Assembly: GCF_000703165.1 (NCBI RefSeq)
Contig: NZ_JNLQ01000002.1
Location: 1,798,001-1,862,000 of the forward strand
DNA: 64,000 nt
Origin: Butyrivibrio sp. AE3004
GTDB taxonomy: Bacteria > Bacillota > Clostridia > Lachnospirales > Lachnospiraceae
Direction: 5' to 3'
This document shows, piece by piece, positions 8,580-16,386 of the stretch. Position 1 is the stretch's first letter, and every line of letters begins with the position of its first letter. The notes below the pieces were generated by a model. It saw only the letters and a program-made list of their open reading frames with translations. It did no database searches and was not told the origin of the DNA. The translations under genes were made by a program, and so were the position numbers.

Positions 8580-10253
8580 TTACATTTCAAAATCTTCCTT
8601 CAGCCAGTTGCGAAGAAGTATAGCAGCTGCTTCTGGATTATCTTCGATAAATTTCTCTATAAGCTTCATAGTCTCACTGCTCTCTTCCATAAGAATGTCA
8701 GCAAGACCGCCTTCCTCGCCTTCTTCAGTCTCTTCGTCCTCAAAGAACTCATCGGGTTGAGACTCAAGAAGTTCTTCAACAGAAAGCTCCTCGGGAAGTA
8801 TTTCTTCCTCTTCTTCCTCAATCTGAATCTCTTCCTTATGTGTTCTGATACTTCTCCAGATAACAAAAGCGAGAAGTCCCAGGATAAGGAGAATAAGAAT
8901 TGCCTGAAGTATATCGGTAAATGTCAGTCCCTTAGGCTCAGCATCAAAAAATTCTGGTTGTGTATATGCTGTCATCGAAATATTTGCTGCCATTATTCCG
9001 GTAGCCTTTGACACAATATTTATGGTATCTTCCGCAACCTCAGTCTGAGTAACACCTGTAGTATCCTTGAATTCTTTCCAGGTCATTCCGTCATGATCTT
9101 CTGGATTATAATTATCTTCCTTGTAAATAACAAACTTTGTCGCTGTTACGGAAATCGTAGATTCATCGTAATTTACTTTTCCTGAAGGCGTATCAACAGT
9201 AGTTATTTCCTCGTTAGGAAGGTAATCCTTCGATTCTTCTTCTATTGTAGACGATGAGTTCTCATTATCCTGAAGCATATAGGATGTCTCATCATCATTA
9301 TTGGTATCAGTGCCCGGGATTCCACTATTGCCGTTTACATTCTGTGCACTGTAGTTATCCTCGTGACTAAGCACACCCTGAGTCTGTCCCTCTGCAGGAG
9401 TATAAGTGTGCGTTGTCTTCTTAATGTTTGAAAAATCCAGAACAAGGTTACTTGCTACCTCTATATCATTATAGAGTTTTGTTCCCTTAAGGACTCTTAT
9501 TACCTCACTTCTAACCTGCTGCTCAGCCTTAGTCTTGGCATTAAGCTGAGTACTTGCAAGTCCGGCAGCGGAGTTATCCTCAGAACCCGAAAACAAAAGG
9601 TTTCCGTCTGTATCCATGATGATAATCTTTTCGGTAGTACTGTTTCCAAGTGCATTTGCGGTTGCTCTTGCCAAAAATGCAGCGTTATCCTCCGTAAAAG
9701 ATTCAGGATCCTTCATTCTCAGAAATACACTTGCAGAGGATTCCTCGTTCTTTGATAAAAGCGTGCCATCATTGACAGGAATATGAAGCTCTATTCTTGC
9801 ACTTTCAATAGCATCAAAGTATTCCGCAAAATCCGTACCAAGCTTTTTTTCAAGATAAGCTATATATTTTTTCTGCTTATCCGATTCTGTTGTAGAAAAC
9901 CCACCGTTTATTACATTGTCTACACTGTAGGTGTCAGGCTGAATATAGTTTGTTCCAAGCAAAAGAGAGGCACTACTCTCTTCCGATTTCAAAACTTCGA
10001 ATCTGAGATTATCCTCTGACTTTCTGTACTTTATTCCGTTTTCTTCAAATAAATCGATTATCTGTTGAGACTCCTTCATCGTCTCAACAGTTGCAATCGT
10101 AACATACTGAGGCTGGTTGAATACAGTCACCAGTATTACCACTGTCAGAACAACTGCAGCAACTCCGGCCAAAATAAGCGTCTTCTGTTTTCTTGTAAAA
10201 CGATTCCACCACCCAAGAAGCCTGTCCCTGAGCTCCAAAAGACGTTCTCGCAT
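8580..10253 (-). CDS. fliF: Flagellar M-ring protein FliF
   Basis: FliF builds the MS ring in the cytoplasmic membrane, the platform for rod and export gate. The 557-residue protein has membrane segment 1 at about 24-46 (TLILAGVAAVVLTVVILVTV), the YscJ-like ring-building domain (about 47-225), the FliF C region (about 250-430) containing a Ser/Asn/Asp-rich low-complexity insert, membrane segment 2 at about 443-463 (ILQAILILLILGLLAFVIW), and an acidic cytoplasmic tail ending AAAILLRNWLKED, the FliG-binding helix. Length and order fit the family. Confidence 0.97.
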   Translation of the reverse strand: MRERLLELRDRLLGWWNRFTRKQKTLILAGVAAVVLTVVILVTVFNQPQYVTIATVETMKESQQIIDLFEENGIKYRKSEDNLRFEVLKSEESSASLLLGTNYIQPDTYSVDNVINGGFSTTESDKQKKYIAYLEKKLGTDFAEYFDAIESARIELHIPVNDGTLLSKNEESSASVFLRMKDPESFTEDNAAFLARATANALGNSTTEKIIIMDTDGNLLFSGSEDNSAAGLASTQLNAKTKAEQQVRSEVIRVLKGTKLYNDIEVASNLVLDFSNIKKTTHTYTPAEGQTQGVLSHEDNYSAQNVNGNSGIPGTDTNNDDETSYMLQDNENSSSTIEEESKDYLPNEEITTVDTPSGKVNYDESTISVTATKFVIYKEDNYNPEDHDGMTWKEFKDTTGVTQTEVAEDTINIVSKATGIMAANISMTAYTQPEFFDAEPKGLTFTDILQAILILLILGLLAFVIWRSIRTHKEEIQIEEEEEEILPEELSVEELLESQPDEFFEDEETEEGEEGGLADILMEESSETMKLIEKFIEDNPEAAAILLRNWLKEDFEM

Positions 10254-10273
10254 ACTTTACTCCTCCGTAAAAC

Positions 10274-10615
10274 TTAAATCTGCATCTGCATTATTTCCTT
10301 ATATGCAGAAAGCATACGATCTCTTACCGCAATCGTGTACTGCAGGGCTGTTTCAGCCTTCTGCAAAGCAATTGCGAGATCATGCGTATTGTCTGTTTCG
10401 CCGAGAGACCACTTTATCTCCTCATTCTCGGCATCTGACAAATAAGCATTTGTGGTATTTATATTTTCAACTGCTCTGTTAAAAATATTCGTAAAAGAGC
10501 TATCGTTCCCAAACCTGTCCCCAAGAGGATTGGTCACTCTGGAATTAGCTTTTTCAGCATTTCTGATAGCAGTTGAATGAACATTTCTGATCTGACTGAT
10601 ATCAATATCTGCCAT
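10274..10615 (-). CDS. fliE: Flagellar hook-basal body protein FliE
   Basis: FliE joins the MS ring to the proximal rod and is exported early. The 113-residue product has the conserved C-terminal half: a helix near SFTNIFNRAVENINTTNAYL, then THDLAIALQKAETALQYTIAVRDRMLSAYKEIMQMQI, a signature FliE ending. It sits between flgC and fliF with short gaps, as in B. subtilis. Confidence 0.94.
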   Translation of the reverse strand: MADIDISQIRNVHSTAIRNAEKANSRVTNPLGDRFGNDSSFTNIFNRAVENINTTNAYLSDAENEEIKWSLGETDNTHDLAIALQKAETALQYTIAVRDRMLSAYKEIMQMQI

Positions 10616-10658
10616 TTACCCTCCTTGCAGTTCCCCTGCTGCAATCAATGTAATATCA

Positions 10659-11117
10659 TCAGCCCTGAGCTATTGATAATCCCTGGCTCATAAGGTTTTT
10701 ACTTGAATTAAACGCAGTTGCGTTAGCCTCGTAGCCTCTCTGCGCATCTATAAGGTTGGTCATTTCGGTTACTATATCTACATTCGGATAAGTAACATAA
10801 CCAAACTCGTCGGCATCAGGATGTGACGGATCATATACCATCTTATAATCCGTCCAGGTATCGTCTTTTACAGATGAAACCTTTACTCCACGACCACTAT
10901 AGTGATCAAGTCTCTCATTAAGGATCTTCGAAAAAGGTGTCTGTGTGCCTTTTTCAGAAAAGGTGACCACCTTTCTGGTATAAACATCCCCTGTAGCATC
11001 GCGTGTCGTATTTGCATTGGCGATGTTCTGGGAAATAATATCCATACGGAAACGTTCCGCTGTCATTCCCGAGGAATTAATATTAAATGAATCAAACAGA
11101 TTGCCGGTACTAATCAT
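10659..11117 (-). CDS. flgC: Flagellar basal-body rod protein FlgC
   Basis: FlgC is a proximal rod subunit. The 152-residue product carries the rod-family N-terminal motif (about 14-42, SSGMTAERFRMDIISQNIANANTT) and the C-terminal motif (about 115-150, VTEMTNLIDAQRGYEANATAFNSSKNL). The central YVTYPNVDIV segment is typical of FlgC. It is the second gene of the operon, 33 bases after flgB. Confidence 0.96.
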   Translation of the reverse strand: MISTGNLFDSFNINSSGMTAERFRMDIISQNIANANTTRDATGDVYTRKVVTFSEKGTQTPFSKILNERLDHYSGRGVKVSSVKDDTWTDYKMVYDPSHPDADEFGYVTYPNVDIVTEMTNLIDAQRGYEANATAFNSSKNLMSQGLSIAQG

Positions 11118-11150
11118 ACGCTATACCTCTTTCATTGAAACAGTTATGTA

Positions 11151-11546
11151 TTACTGCCCTCTCATGGCGTTCTGAAGGTTAGTGAATTCCGACTGTATTC
11201 CAAGCATTACACCCTGATACTTAATCTGGTTGGCAGCAAGTGTGACATTCTCTGTATCTATATCAACATTATTGCCATCCATTCTGTAAGAGAAATTGGA
11301 ATAATCGGTATATGGCCTTGCTTTGAGTCTGTTAATCTTAAGGTCTGAAACCTTGGCATCCATTGTCTTATATCTGGAATTGCCAAGAGCTCTCTCAAGT
11401 TCTCTCTCAAATGCCACATCCTGTCTCTTGTATCCCGGTGTATTAACATTTGCAAGGTTATTGGACAGCACCTCATTCCTGATCCAGGAAGCATCTGCCG
11501 TCTTATCAAGTACGTTTATGTAATCAAATGCATTACTGTTGATCAT
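11151..11546 (-). CDS. flgB: Flagellar basal-body rod protein FlgB
   Basis: FlgB is a proximal rod subunit and the first gene of the flagellar operon. The 131-residue product has the rod motif (VLSNNLANVNTPGYKRQDVAF, about 28-48) and the C-terminal segment NNVDIDTENVTLAANQIKYQGV. An AAGGGGG ribosome binding site is 4-5 bases before the ATG. A candidate promoter and an inverted repeat lie in the gap to codY. Confidence 0.96.
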   Translation of the reverse strand: MINSNAFDYINVLDKTADASWIRNEVLSNNLANVNTPGYKRQDVAFERELERALGNSRYKTMDAKVSDLKINRLKARPYTDYSNFSYRMDGNNVDIDTENVTLAANQIKYQGVMLGIQSEFTNLQNAMRGQ

Positions 11547-11584
11547 ATAACCCCCTTACAAAAATCCTTTTAACCCTTACTATC

Positions 11585-11613
11585 ATATTAAGATTATTTT
11601 AATCAAATTACAA
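11585..11613 (-). promoter_or_regulatory. Candidate sigma-A promoter of the flgB operon
   Basis: On the minus strand TTGTAA (11608-11613) and TAATAT (11585-11590) are separated by 17 bases, upstream of the flgB ribosome binding site. The region is very AT-rich, so chance matches are possible. No convincing SigD consensus was found here. Confidence 0.45.
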
Positions 11614-11638
11614 GATATTTGAATAAAATAATACTTTA

Positions 11639-11669
11639 TCTTGTGTCTTTTATGTTCAAAAACACAAGA
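11639..11669. repeat. 8-bp inverted repeat upstream of the flgB promoter
   Basis: TCTTGTGT (11639-11646) and ACACAAGA (11662-11669) are perfect complements spaced by 15 bases. It lies between the codY terminator and the candidate flgB promoter. No T-run follows on either strand, so a protein-binding operator is more likely than a terminator. The cognate regulator is unknown. Confidence 0.45.
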
Positions 11670-11681
11670 ATTAGTTTTGCT

Positions 11682-11716
11682 AAAAAAGGGATTTACCCGT
11701 TACAGATAAATCCCTT
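11682..11716 (-). terminator. Intrinsic terminator of codY
   Basis: A 10-bp stem (AAGGGATTTA / TAAATCCCTT on the plus strand) is followed on the minus strand by six T residues, 50 bases beyond the codY stop. It separates codY from the flagellar operon. Confidence 0.9.
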
Positions 11717-11766
11717 CATCAATGCACGTCCTGTAATACTTATTTCGGAATAAAAAGTCATTCCCA

Positions 11767-12546
11767 TTACATCTGAGCTTTGAGTTTTTTGATTTCGTCA
11801 AATACCACGTCATTCAAGACCTTTATGTATGTTCCTTTCATGCCGGAAGATCTTGATTCAATAACACCCGCACTTTCGAACTTTCTAAGAGCATTTACTA
11901 TAACGCTTCTTGTTATTCCCACTCTGTCTGCAATCTTACTTGCTACGAGAACACCTTCCATTCCGTTAAGTTCATCGAAAATGTGGATAATAGCTTCCAT
12001 CTCAGAAAATGAAAGTGTACTTATGGCAGATTTTACTACCGCAAGCTTTCTACTCTCCTCAGCATTCTCTTCGTTAACGGCACGTAACATCTCAAGCCCC
12101 ACAACTGTTGTCCCGTATTCGCAAAGAATAATATCATCAATATCGTAAGGCTGATTGCATTTATAAATAAACAAAGTGCCAAGTCTTTCACCTGCTATTT
12201 CTATCGGAGTGATGATTGCCTGGTATTTTCTCATATCGACATCTTCAAATCCAAGAGTCTCAAGATTGACATTTTCCTTCGTGGATAAAACCGTAAGAAG
12301 TCGCTCATTTAACATAGGGTCAATAAAGCTACCGACATCATCCACCAGCATCTCACCCAATGAATCCACAGCCGAGGTTTCACCTATTCCCAAAACCTTA
12401 CCTTTTCTGCTTATAACAAGCATATTGGAATTAAGTATGTCACACAAAACCGTACAGATGTCATTAAACACCACCTTACCGGAGTTACTATTGTGCAGAA
12501 GCTTCCCAATCTTTCTTGTTTTATCCAAAAGTTGTACGCTACTCAT
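11767..12546 (-). CDS. codY: GTP-sensing transcriptional pleiotropic repressor CodY
   Basis: CodY senses GTP and branched-chain amino acids and represses stationary-phase, nitrogen and often motility genes in Firmicutes. The 259-residue protein is full length: a GAF-type effector domain (about 1-155, MSSVQLLDKTRKIGKLLHNS onward) and a winged HTH (about 195-255, VLVASKIADRVGITRSVIVN, then KFESAGVIESRSSGMKGTYI). It has its own promoter and terminator. In B. subtilis codY directly precedes flgB, the same order as here. An AAAGGAG site lies 9 bases from the ATG. Confidence 0.97.
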   Translation of the reverse strand: MSSVQLLDKTRKIGKLLHNSNSGKVVFNDICTVLCDILNSNMLVISRKGKVLGIGETSAVDSLGEMLVDDVGSFIDPMLNERLLTVLSTKENVNLETLGFEDVDMRKYQAIITPIEIAGERLGTLFIYKCNQPYDIDDIILCEYGTTVVGLEMLRAVNEENAEESRKLAVVKSAISTLSFSEMEAIIHIFDELNGMEGVLVASKIADRVGITRSVIVNALRKFESAGVIESRSSGMKGTYIKVLNDVVFDEIKKLKAQM

Positions 12547-12610
12547 GAAAAAAGTCTCCTTTTATCTGAAAATCTTTAACAATTTGCACAAATCCACTAT
12601 AACTAATAAA

Positions 12611-12639
12611 ATTGTAGCACATAATATTGTTTACATCAA
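12611..12639 (-). promoter_or_regulatory. Sigma-A promoter of codY
   Basis: TTGATG (12634-12639) and TACAAT (12611-12616) are separated by 17 bases on the minus strand. A TGC just before the -10 gives an extended -10 element. The start would lie about 60 bases upstream of the codY ATG. Confidence 0.75.
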
Positions 12640-12750
12640 AGCAATTTGTTCGTATTTTAATTAAAATTTAATGAATATTGAATACAAATAGCGTGATTAA
12701 TGGTGAAAATTCACAGAAATTATCGAAAATACAAAAGTAGCTTAGACAGA

Positions 12751-12782
12751 AACAACTCGGAAATTTACATTTCCGAGTTGTT
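12751..12782 (-). terminator. Strong hairpin terminator after topA
   Basis: A perfect 14-bp stem with a 4-base loop (arms 12751-12764 and 12769-12782) begins about 15 bases past the topA stop. The minus-strand tail is only moderately T-rich, but the second arm itself ends GTTGTTT. Confidence 0.8.
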
Positions 12783-12796
12783 TTGAAATCATATAT

Positions 12797-14887
12797 TTAT
12801 TCCTCATCATCCTTACTGCGGTCTTCAATATATCCACATTCAGGATCGTTACAAACCAGCTTGTTATTTTTAATAAGCATAAGTCCACCACATCTGGGGC
12901 ATGCTTTCTTAGAGGGCTTCTGCCATACCATAAAATCGCAATCAGGATTATCTATGCATCCATAGTACAGACGTCCCTTTCTGGTTCTCTTAAGGACAAT
13001 ATCCTTTCCGCATTTAGGGCAGGCAACACCGGTTTTCTCATAATAAGGTTTGGTGTTTTTGCACTCCGGAAATCCGGGACATGCAAGGAATTTACCATGA
13101 GGACCATATTTGATAACCATGTTTCTGCCACAATTTTCACAGACAACATCAGTTGCTTCATCCTGTATCTCAATTTTCTCAAGCTGCTTCTGCGCATTTT
13201 CTACTGCATCAGCAAGATCCGGATAAAAATTCTCTACTATTGTCTTCCACTTAACATCGCCCTCTGCAACGCTGTCGAGAAGCGTCTCCATATTGGAAGT
13301 AAAGGTTACATCAACAATCTGAGGGAACGCCTCGTTCATCATCTTGTTAACCGCTTCTCCAAGCTCTGTTACGTAGAGGTTCTTATTTTCTTTGGTAATA
13401 TAATGTCTTGCAAGAATTGTTGTAATAGTCGGTGCATAAGTACTGGGTCTGCCAATGCCGAGCGCCTCAAGGTCATGAACCAGAGAGGCTTCCGTATAGT
13501 GCGGTGCAGGCTGTGTAAAGTGCTGTTTTTCCTCAAAATCCTGCAGTTCAAGCTCGGAATTCTCATCAATTCTTTTTGCAAGTGTGTTTTTTTCAATCTG
13601 GTCGTCTTCATCAGTATACACGTTCATGAAACCATCAAAAACAGTTCTTGATGCTGCAACCGTAAAACGATGCTCTCCGGCATCAATTTTCACAGAAGTT
13701 GTCTCGTATTTTGCCGGCGCCATTCTGCTGGCCATGAATCTTCGCCATATAAGCTGATAAAGTCTGAACTGATCACGACTTAGGAATTCTTTCACAGCAA
13801 CCGGTGTATTATTTACATCTGTTGGTCTGATCGCTTCATGAGCATCCTGTATCTTGGCATTTGTTTTGCTTCCCTGGATTTTCTCAGCAAGATATTCCTC
13901 GCCAAAAGCTTCGGTTATATAATTCTGTGCAGCTGCCTGTGCTTCATCCGAAATACGTGTTGAATCAGTACGAAGGTAAGTAATAAGTCCGACTGTTCCG
14001 GCCTTACCCATATCTATTCCCTCATAGAGCTGCTGTGCTGTACGCATTGTTTTCTGGGTAGAGAAATTAAGCGCTTTTGATGCTTCCTGCTGAAGTGTTG
14101 ATGTTGTAAAAGGAAGCGGTGCTTTCTTGGATCTCTCACCCTTCTTTATCTCTGATATCTTAAAGCTCTTGCCTTTTAACTCTTTTAAAATTTCATCAAG
14201 CTCAGCTCTTGAAGCAATTTCTACCTTTTTGCCATTTTTGCCATAGTAGTGAGCTACTATCGTTTTTTTCTCACCCTTAACCTTAAGTGTAGCATCGAGT
14301 GTCCAATATTCCTGAGGTATGAATGAATTAATCTCATCCTCTCTGTCACATATAATTCTGAGTGCAACAGACTGAACTCTTCCGGCACTGAGGCCCCTTT
14401 TAATCTTTTCCCAAAGAAGTGGTGATATCTGATATCCAACCATCCTGTCGAGAACACGTCTCGCCTGTTGTGCATCAACAAGATTCATATCTATGTCTCT
14501 GGGATGCTTCATAGCCTCCTTAACTGCAGACTGTGTAATCTCATTGAATGTCACTCTTGAAAAACGATTCGGATCGTCAAGCTTTAAAGCTGTCATTAAG
14601 TGCCATGAGATTGCCTCACCTTCTCGGTCAGGGTCCGTTGCAAGGTAGATATGATCAGCATTTTTTGCTGCCTTCCTGAGTGCAGCGAGCACATCTCCTT
14701 TTCCCCTAATAGTAATGTACTTAGGTTCAAAACCGTGCTCAATGTCAATTCCCATCTGGCTTCTCGGAAGGTCACGGACATGTCCGTTGCTGGCAGCGAC
14801 TTCATAGCCGTTACCCAGGAATTTTTTAATTGCTTTCACCTTTGTAGGTGACTCCACAATAAGTAAATTCTTTTTCTTAGTTGCCAT
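12797..14887 (-). CDS. topA: DNA topoisomerase I (type IA)
   Basis: TopA relaxes negative supercoils by transient cleavage of one strand. The 696-residue protein has the Toprim domain (about 7-115, LLIVESPTKVKAIKKFLG and DPDREGEA), the type IA core with the catalytic tyrosine in GLITYLRTDSTRIS (about 300), and three C-terminal zinc ribbons of the CxxC...CxxxxxC type (about 580-690). Length and domain order are normal. It is monocistronic, with its own promoter and a strong terminator. Confidence 0.97.
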   Translation of the reverse strand: MATKKKNLLIVESPTKVKAIKKFLGNGYEVAASNGHVRDLPRSQMGIDIEHGFEPKYITIRGKGDVLAALRKAAKNADHIYLATDPDREGEAISWHLMTALKLDDPNRFSRVTFNEITQSAVKEAMKHPRDIDMNLVDAQQARRVLDRMVGYQISPLLWEKIKRGLSAGRVQSVALRIICDREDEINSFIPQEYWTLDATLKVKGEKKTIVAHYYGKNGKKVEIASRAELDEILKELKGKSFKISEIKKGERSKKAPLPFTTSTLQQEASKALNFSTQKTMRTAQQLYEGIDMGKAGTVGLITYLRTDSTRISDEAQAAAQNYITEAFGEEYLAEKIQGSKTNAKIQDAHEAIRPTDVNNTPVAVKEFLSRDQFRLYQLIWRRFMASRMAPAKYETTSVKIDAGEHRFTVAASRTVFDGFMNVYTDEDDQIEKNTLAKRIDENSELELQDFEEKQHFTQPAPHYTEASLVHDLEALGIGRPSTYAPTITTILARHYITKENKNLYVTELGEAVNKMMNEAFPQIVDVTFTSNMETLLDSVAEGDVKWKTIVENFYPDLADAVENAQKQLEKIEIQDEATDVVCENCGRNMVIKYGPHGKFLACPGFPECKNTKPYYEKTGVACPKCGKDIVLKRTRKGRLYYGCIDNPDCDFMVWQKPSKKACPRCGGLMLIKNNKLVCNDPECGYIEDRSKDDEE

Positions 14888-14950
14888 TAAAAATGCCCCT
14901 CTGTTTAAATTAATTAGTAGAAACTCTTTTTTAGGGTCTCATAGTTTCGT

Positions 14951-14979
14951 AATATACACTATATTGTAGGGCATTGCAA
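14951..14979 (-). promoter_or_regulatory. Sigma-A promoter of topA
   Basis: TTGCAA (14974-14979) and TATATT (14951-14956) are separated by 17 bases on the minus strand, with a TG one base before the -10. The predicted start is about 55-60 bases upstream of the topA ATG. Confidence 0.7.
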
Positions 14980-15029
14980 TAATAAAAATTTTTTCGCTAA
15001 ATAAAGTGCACGCCAAATAGTTTTCTATG

Positions 15030-15364
15030 CATGACGAAGGGCACCGATCTTACGACCAGTGCCCTTTAGTTCTGAATTTCCAATGGACTTGTCTCCTTTT
15101 CTGTTTATTATATCAACGAATCCTCAACCGAAAACCATGCTGCGCATCATGTTCTCTTCCGACTACCGGCATCCAAATTACTCGCCTCTTCGTAGTCCAA
15201 ATGATTCGTTAGAAAAAAGAATGAATAGAAAGTTCGAATTGGTGAAGCACGCGCCGCCTCATCTCCCCTCTATTCTCAAAACAGATAAAACTCGTTGTTT
15301 AGTGCTTAGGTAAAGCACACGCTACCGTTGCTACTATGGAGCTGTTATCTGCTCGTCTGTTGGT
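15030..15364 (-). ncRNA. Candidate structured non-coding RNA upstream of topA
   Basis: No protein family is recognised here, yet the segment is more GC-rich than its flanks and full of complementary arms. A 13-bp hairpin (15037-15066) has a GTAA (GNRA) loop on the minus strand; two of its pairs are G-U on the minus strand but would be mismatches on the plus strand, which indicates minus-strand transcription. Other arms include GTGCTT/AAGCAC, CAGATAA/TTATCTG, AACGAATC/GATTCGTT (long range) and a bulged GAGAACATG/CATGGTTTTC stem. A near-consensus promoter begins it. It does not match the conserved cores of RNase P RNA, tmRNA, SRP RNA, T-box or common riboswitches as far as can be judged by eye. 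No T-tailed terminator was seen, so the 3' end is uncertain. Confidence 0.5.
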
Positions 15365-15370
15365 AAAATG

Positions 15371-15399
15371 ATAATATCAATTACCGGCATAAATGTCAA
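15371..15399 (-). promoter_or_regulatory. Near-consensus sigma-A promoter for the candidate RNA
   Basis: TTGACA (15394-15399), a 17-base spacer and TATTAT (15371-15376) on the minus strand. Transcription would begin near 15364 and run through the structured segment towards topA. No reading frame with a ribosome binding site explains it. Confidence 0.7.
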
Positions 15400-15588
15400 T
15401 ACATTTTGCCTGTATTTATATTATTTTTAGAAAATATTACTATACGATCAAATTAGTCACTATTTTCTGTCTTTTTTATGCAAATTGAATGTAATTTTTA
15501 TTCCATAATTTCTCTTCCGATTATTTTTCCTATTGTTCTTCTCATATTGTATTTCAGATTTTATTCATACTATATATTGTATAGTCTT
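15400..15588. other. AT-rich gap between the RNA promoter and the bioY operators
   Basis: This stretch has no reading frame, hairpin terminator or repeat that can be supported. It separates the minus-strand RNA promoter from the plus-strand bioY control region. Confidence 0.6.
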
Positions 15589-15623
15589 ATTGTCACCTTT
15601 GATGGATAATTGTAGTTGACAAT
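15589..15623 (+). promoter_or_regulatory. BirA operator 1, overlapping the bioY -35
   Basis: Inverted arms ATTGTCACC (15589-15597) and GTTGACAAT (15615-15623) match the Firmicute BirA box (TTGTnAACC...GGTTnACAA). The right arm contains the -35 TTGACA, so bound BirA would block RNA polymerase. Confidence 0.8.
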
Positions 15624-15644
15624 ACAAACAATTCATTTTATTCT
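15616..15644 (+). promoter_or_regulatory. Promoter of bioY-birA
   Basis: TTGACA (15616-15621), a 17-base spacer and TATTCT (15639-15644). The predicted start near 15651 falls between the two BirA operators. Confidence 0.75.
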
Positions 15645-15646
15645 GT

Positions 15647-15686
15647 ATTTGTCACCCTTATGCCATACCTGTAAAGGGTGACAAAT
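15647..15686 (+). promoter_or_regulatory. BirA operator 2, over the bioY transcription start
   Basis: Perfect 13-bp arms ATTTGTCACCCTT (15647-15659) and AAGGGTGACAAAT (15674-15686). The TTGTCACC half-site is shared with operator 1. It covers the predicted start point. It could also form a hairpin in the transcript, but it lacks a T-run. Confidence 0.75.
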
Positions 15687-15747
15687 TTGGAATAATTGCT
15701 ATATTTTTCAATCCTAAAAAAAACAACATCGAAAGAAGGACTCAAAA

Positions 15748-16368
15748 ATGAATGAAGAAATTAACCCCAATGTTACTGCTCCAATCGAGACCAGAACTGC
15801 CTCATCAGTGAAAGATCTCTGTTTTATAGCTGTTTTTACCGCTATGATAAGCATTTTGTCACAGCTTTCCATCCCTATGCCCGCAGGCGTCCCCATGACC
15901 CTGCAAACACTGATAATTCCACTTGCCGGAATTGTACTTGGTAAAAAAAGAGGTACCTATTCCACCCTTTTGTATTTACTCATCGGAGCTGTAGGCGTAC
16001 CTGTGTTTTCCGGTTTTAGCGGAGGTATAGGAGTACTGCTTAACCTTACCGGCGGTTTTTTGATATCATTTCCCATTTTATCCTTAACAGCAGGATTAGG
16101 CGATGAGCTGGGGCATAAGCTTGCAAAACGTACAAATTTTTCAAAAAAATTTCTTTATTACATTCCTCTTGTGCTATGTCTTGTAATTGGTGCTACAATA
16201 AACTATGTATTCGGAACCGTTTGGTTCATGCTTTCTTCGAAAAGCACCTTTATCGCAGGATTATCCGCTTGTGTACTGCCGTTTATTCCTACGTCCGTAC
16301 TAAAAATAATTATCGTCACTGTTATCGGTCCCGAATTAAAGAAAAGACTTTCCACTATATTGCACTAA
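15748..16368 (+). CDS. bioY: Biotin transporter substrate-binding component BioY
   Basis: BioY is the membrane S component of the energy-coupling-factor biotin importer. The 206-residue protein has about six hydrophobic segments and the family core PMPAGVPMTLQTLIIPLAGIVLG (about 48-70), followed by a GFSGGIGVLLNLTGGFLISF region. No dedicated ECF ATPase or T subunit is adjacent, so it probably uses the shared ECF module. It is co-transcribed with birA, 18 bases apart, under two BirA operators. Confidence 0.93.
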   Translation: MNEEINPNVTAPIETRTASSVKDLCFIAVFTAMISILSQLSIPMPAGVPMTLQTLIIPLAGIVLGKKRGTYSTLLYLLIGAVGVPVFSGFSGGIGVLLNLTGGFLISFPILSLTAGLGDELGHKLAKRTNFSKKFLYYIPLVLCLVIGATINYVFGTVWFMLSSKSTFIAGLSACVLPFIPTSVLKIIIVTVIGPELKKRLSTILH

Positions 16369-16386
16369 TAAAAGAGGACCACTTAT

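Noticed and set aside
12560..12574. CodY-box-like sequence in the codY leader
   Set aside because: It differs from the consensus at four of 15 positions in an AT-rich region, which is not significant.
15027..15313. Plus-strand reading frames inside the candidate RNA
   Set aside because: No ribosome binding site, no family resemblance, and strand-specific pairing points to minus-strand RNA.
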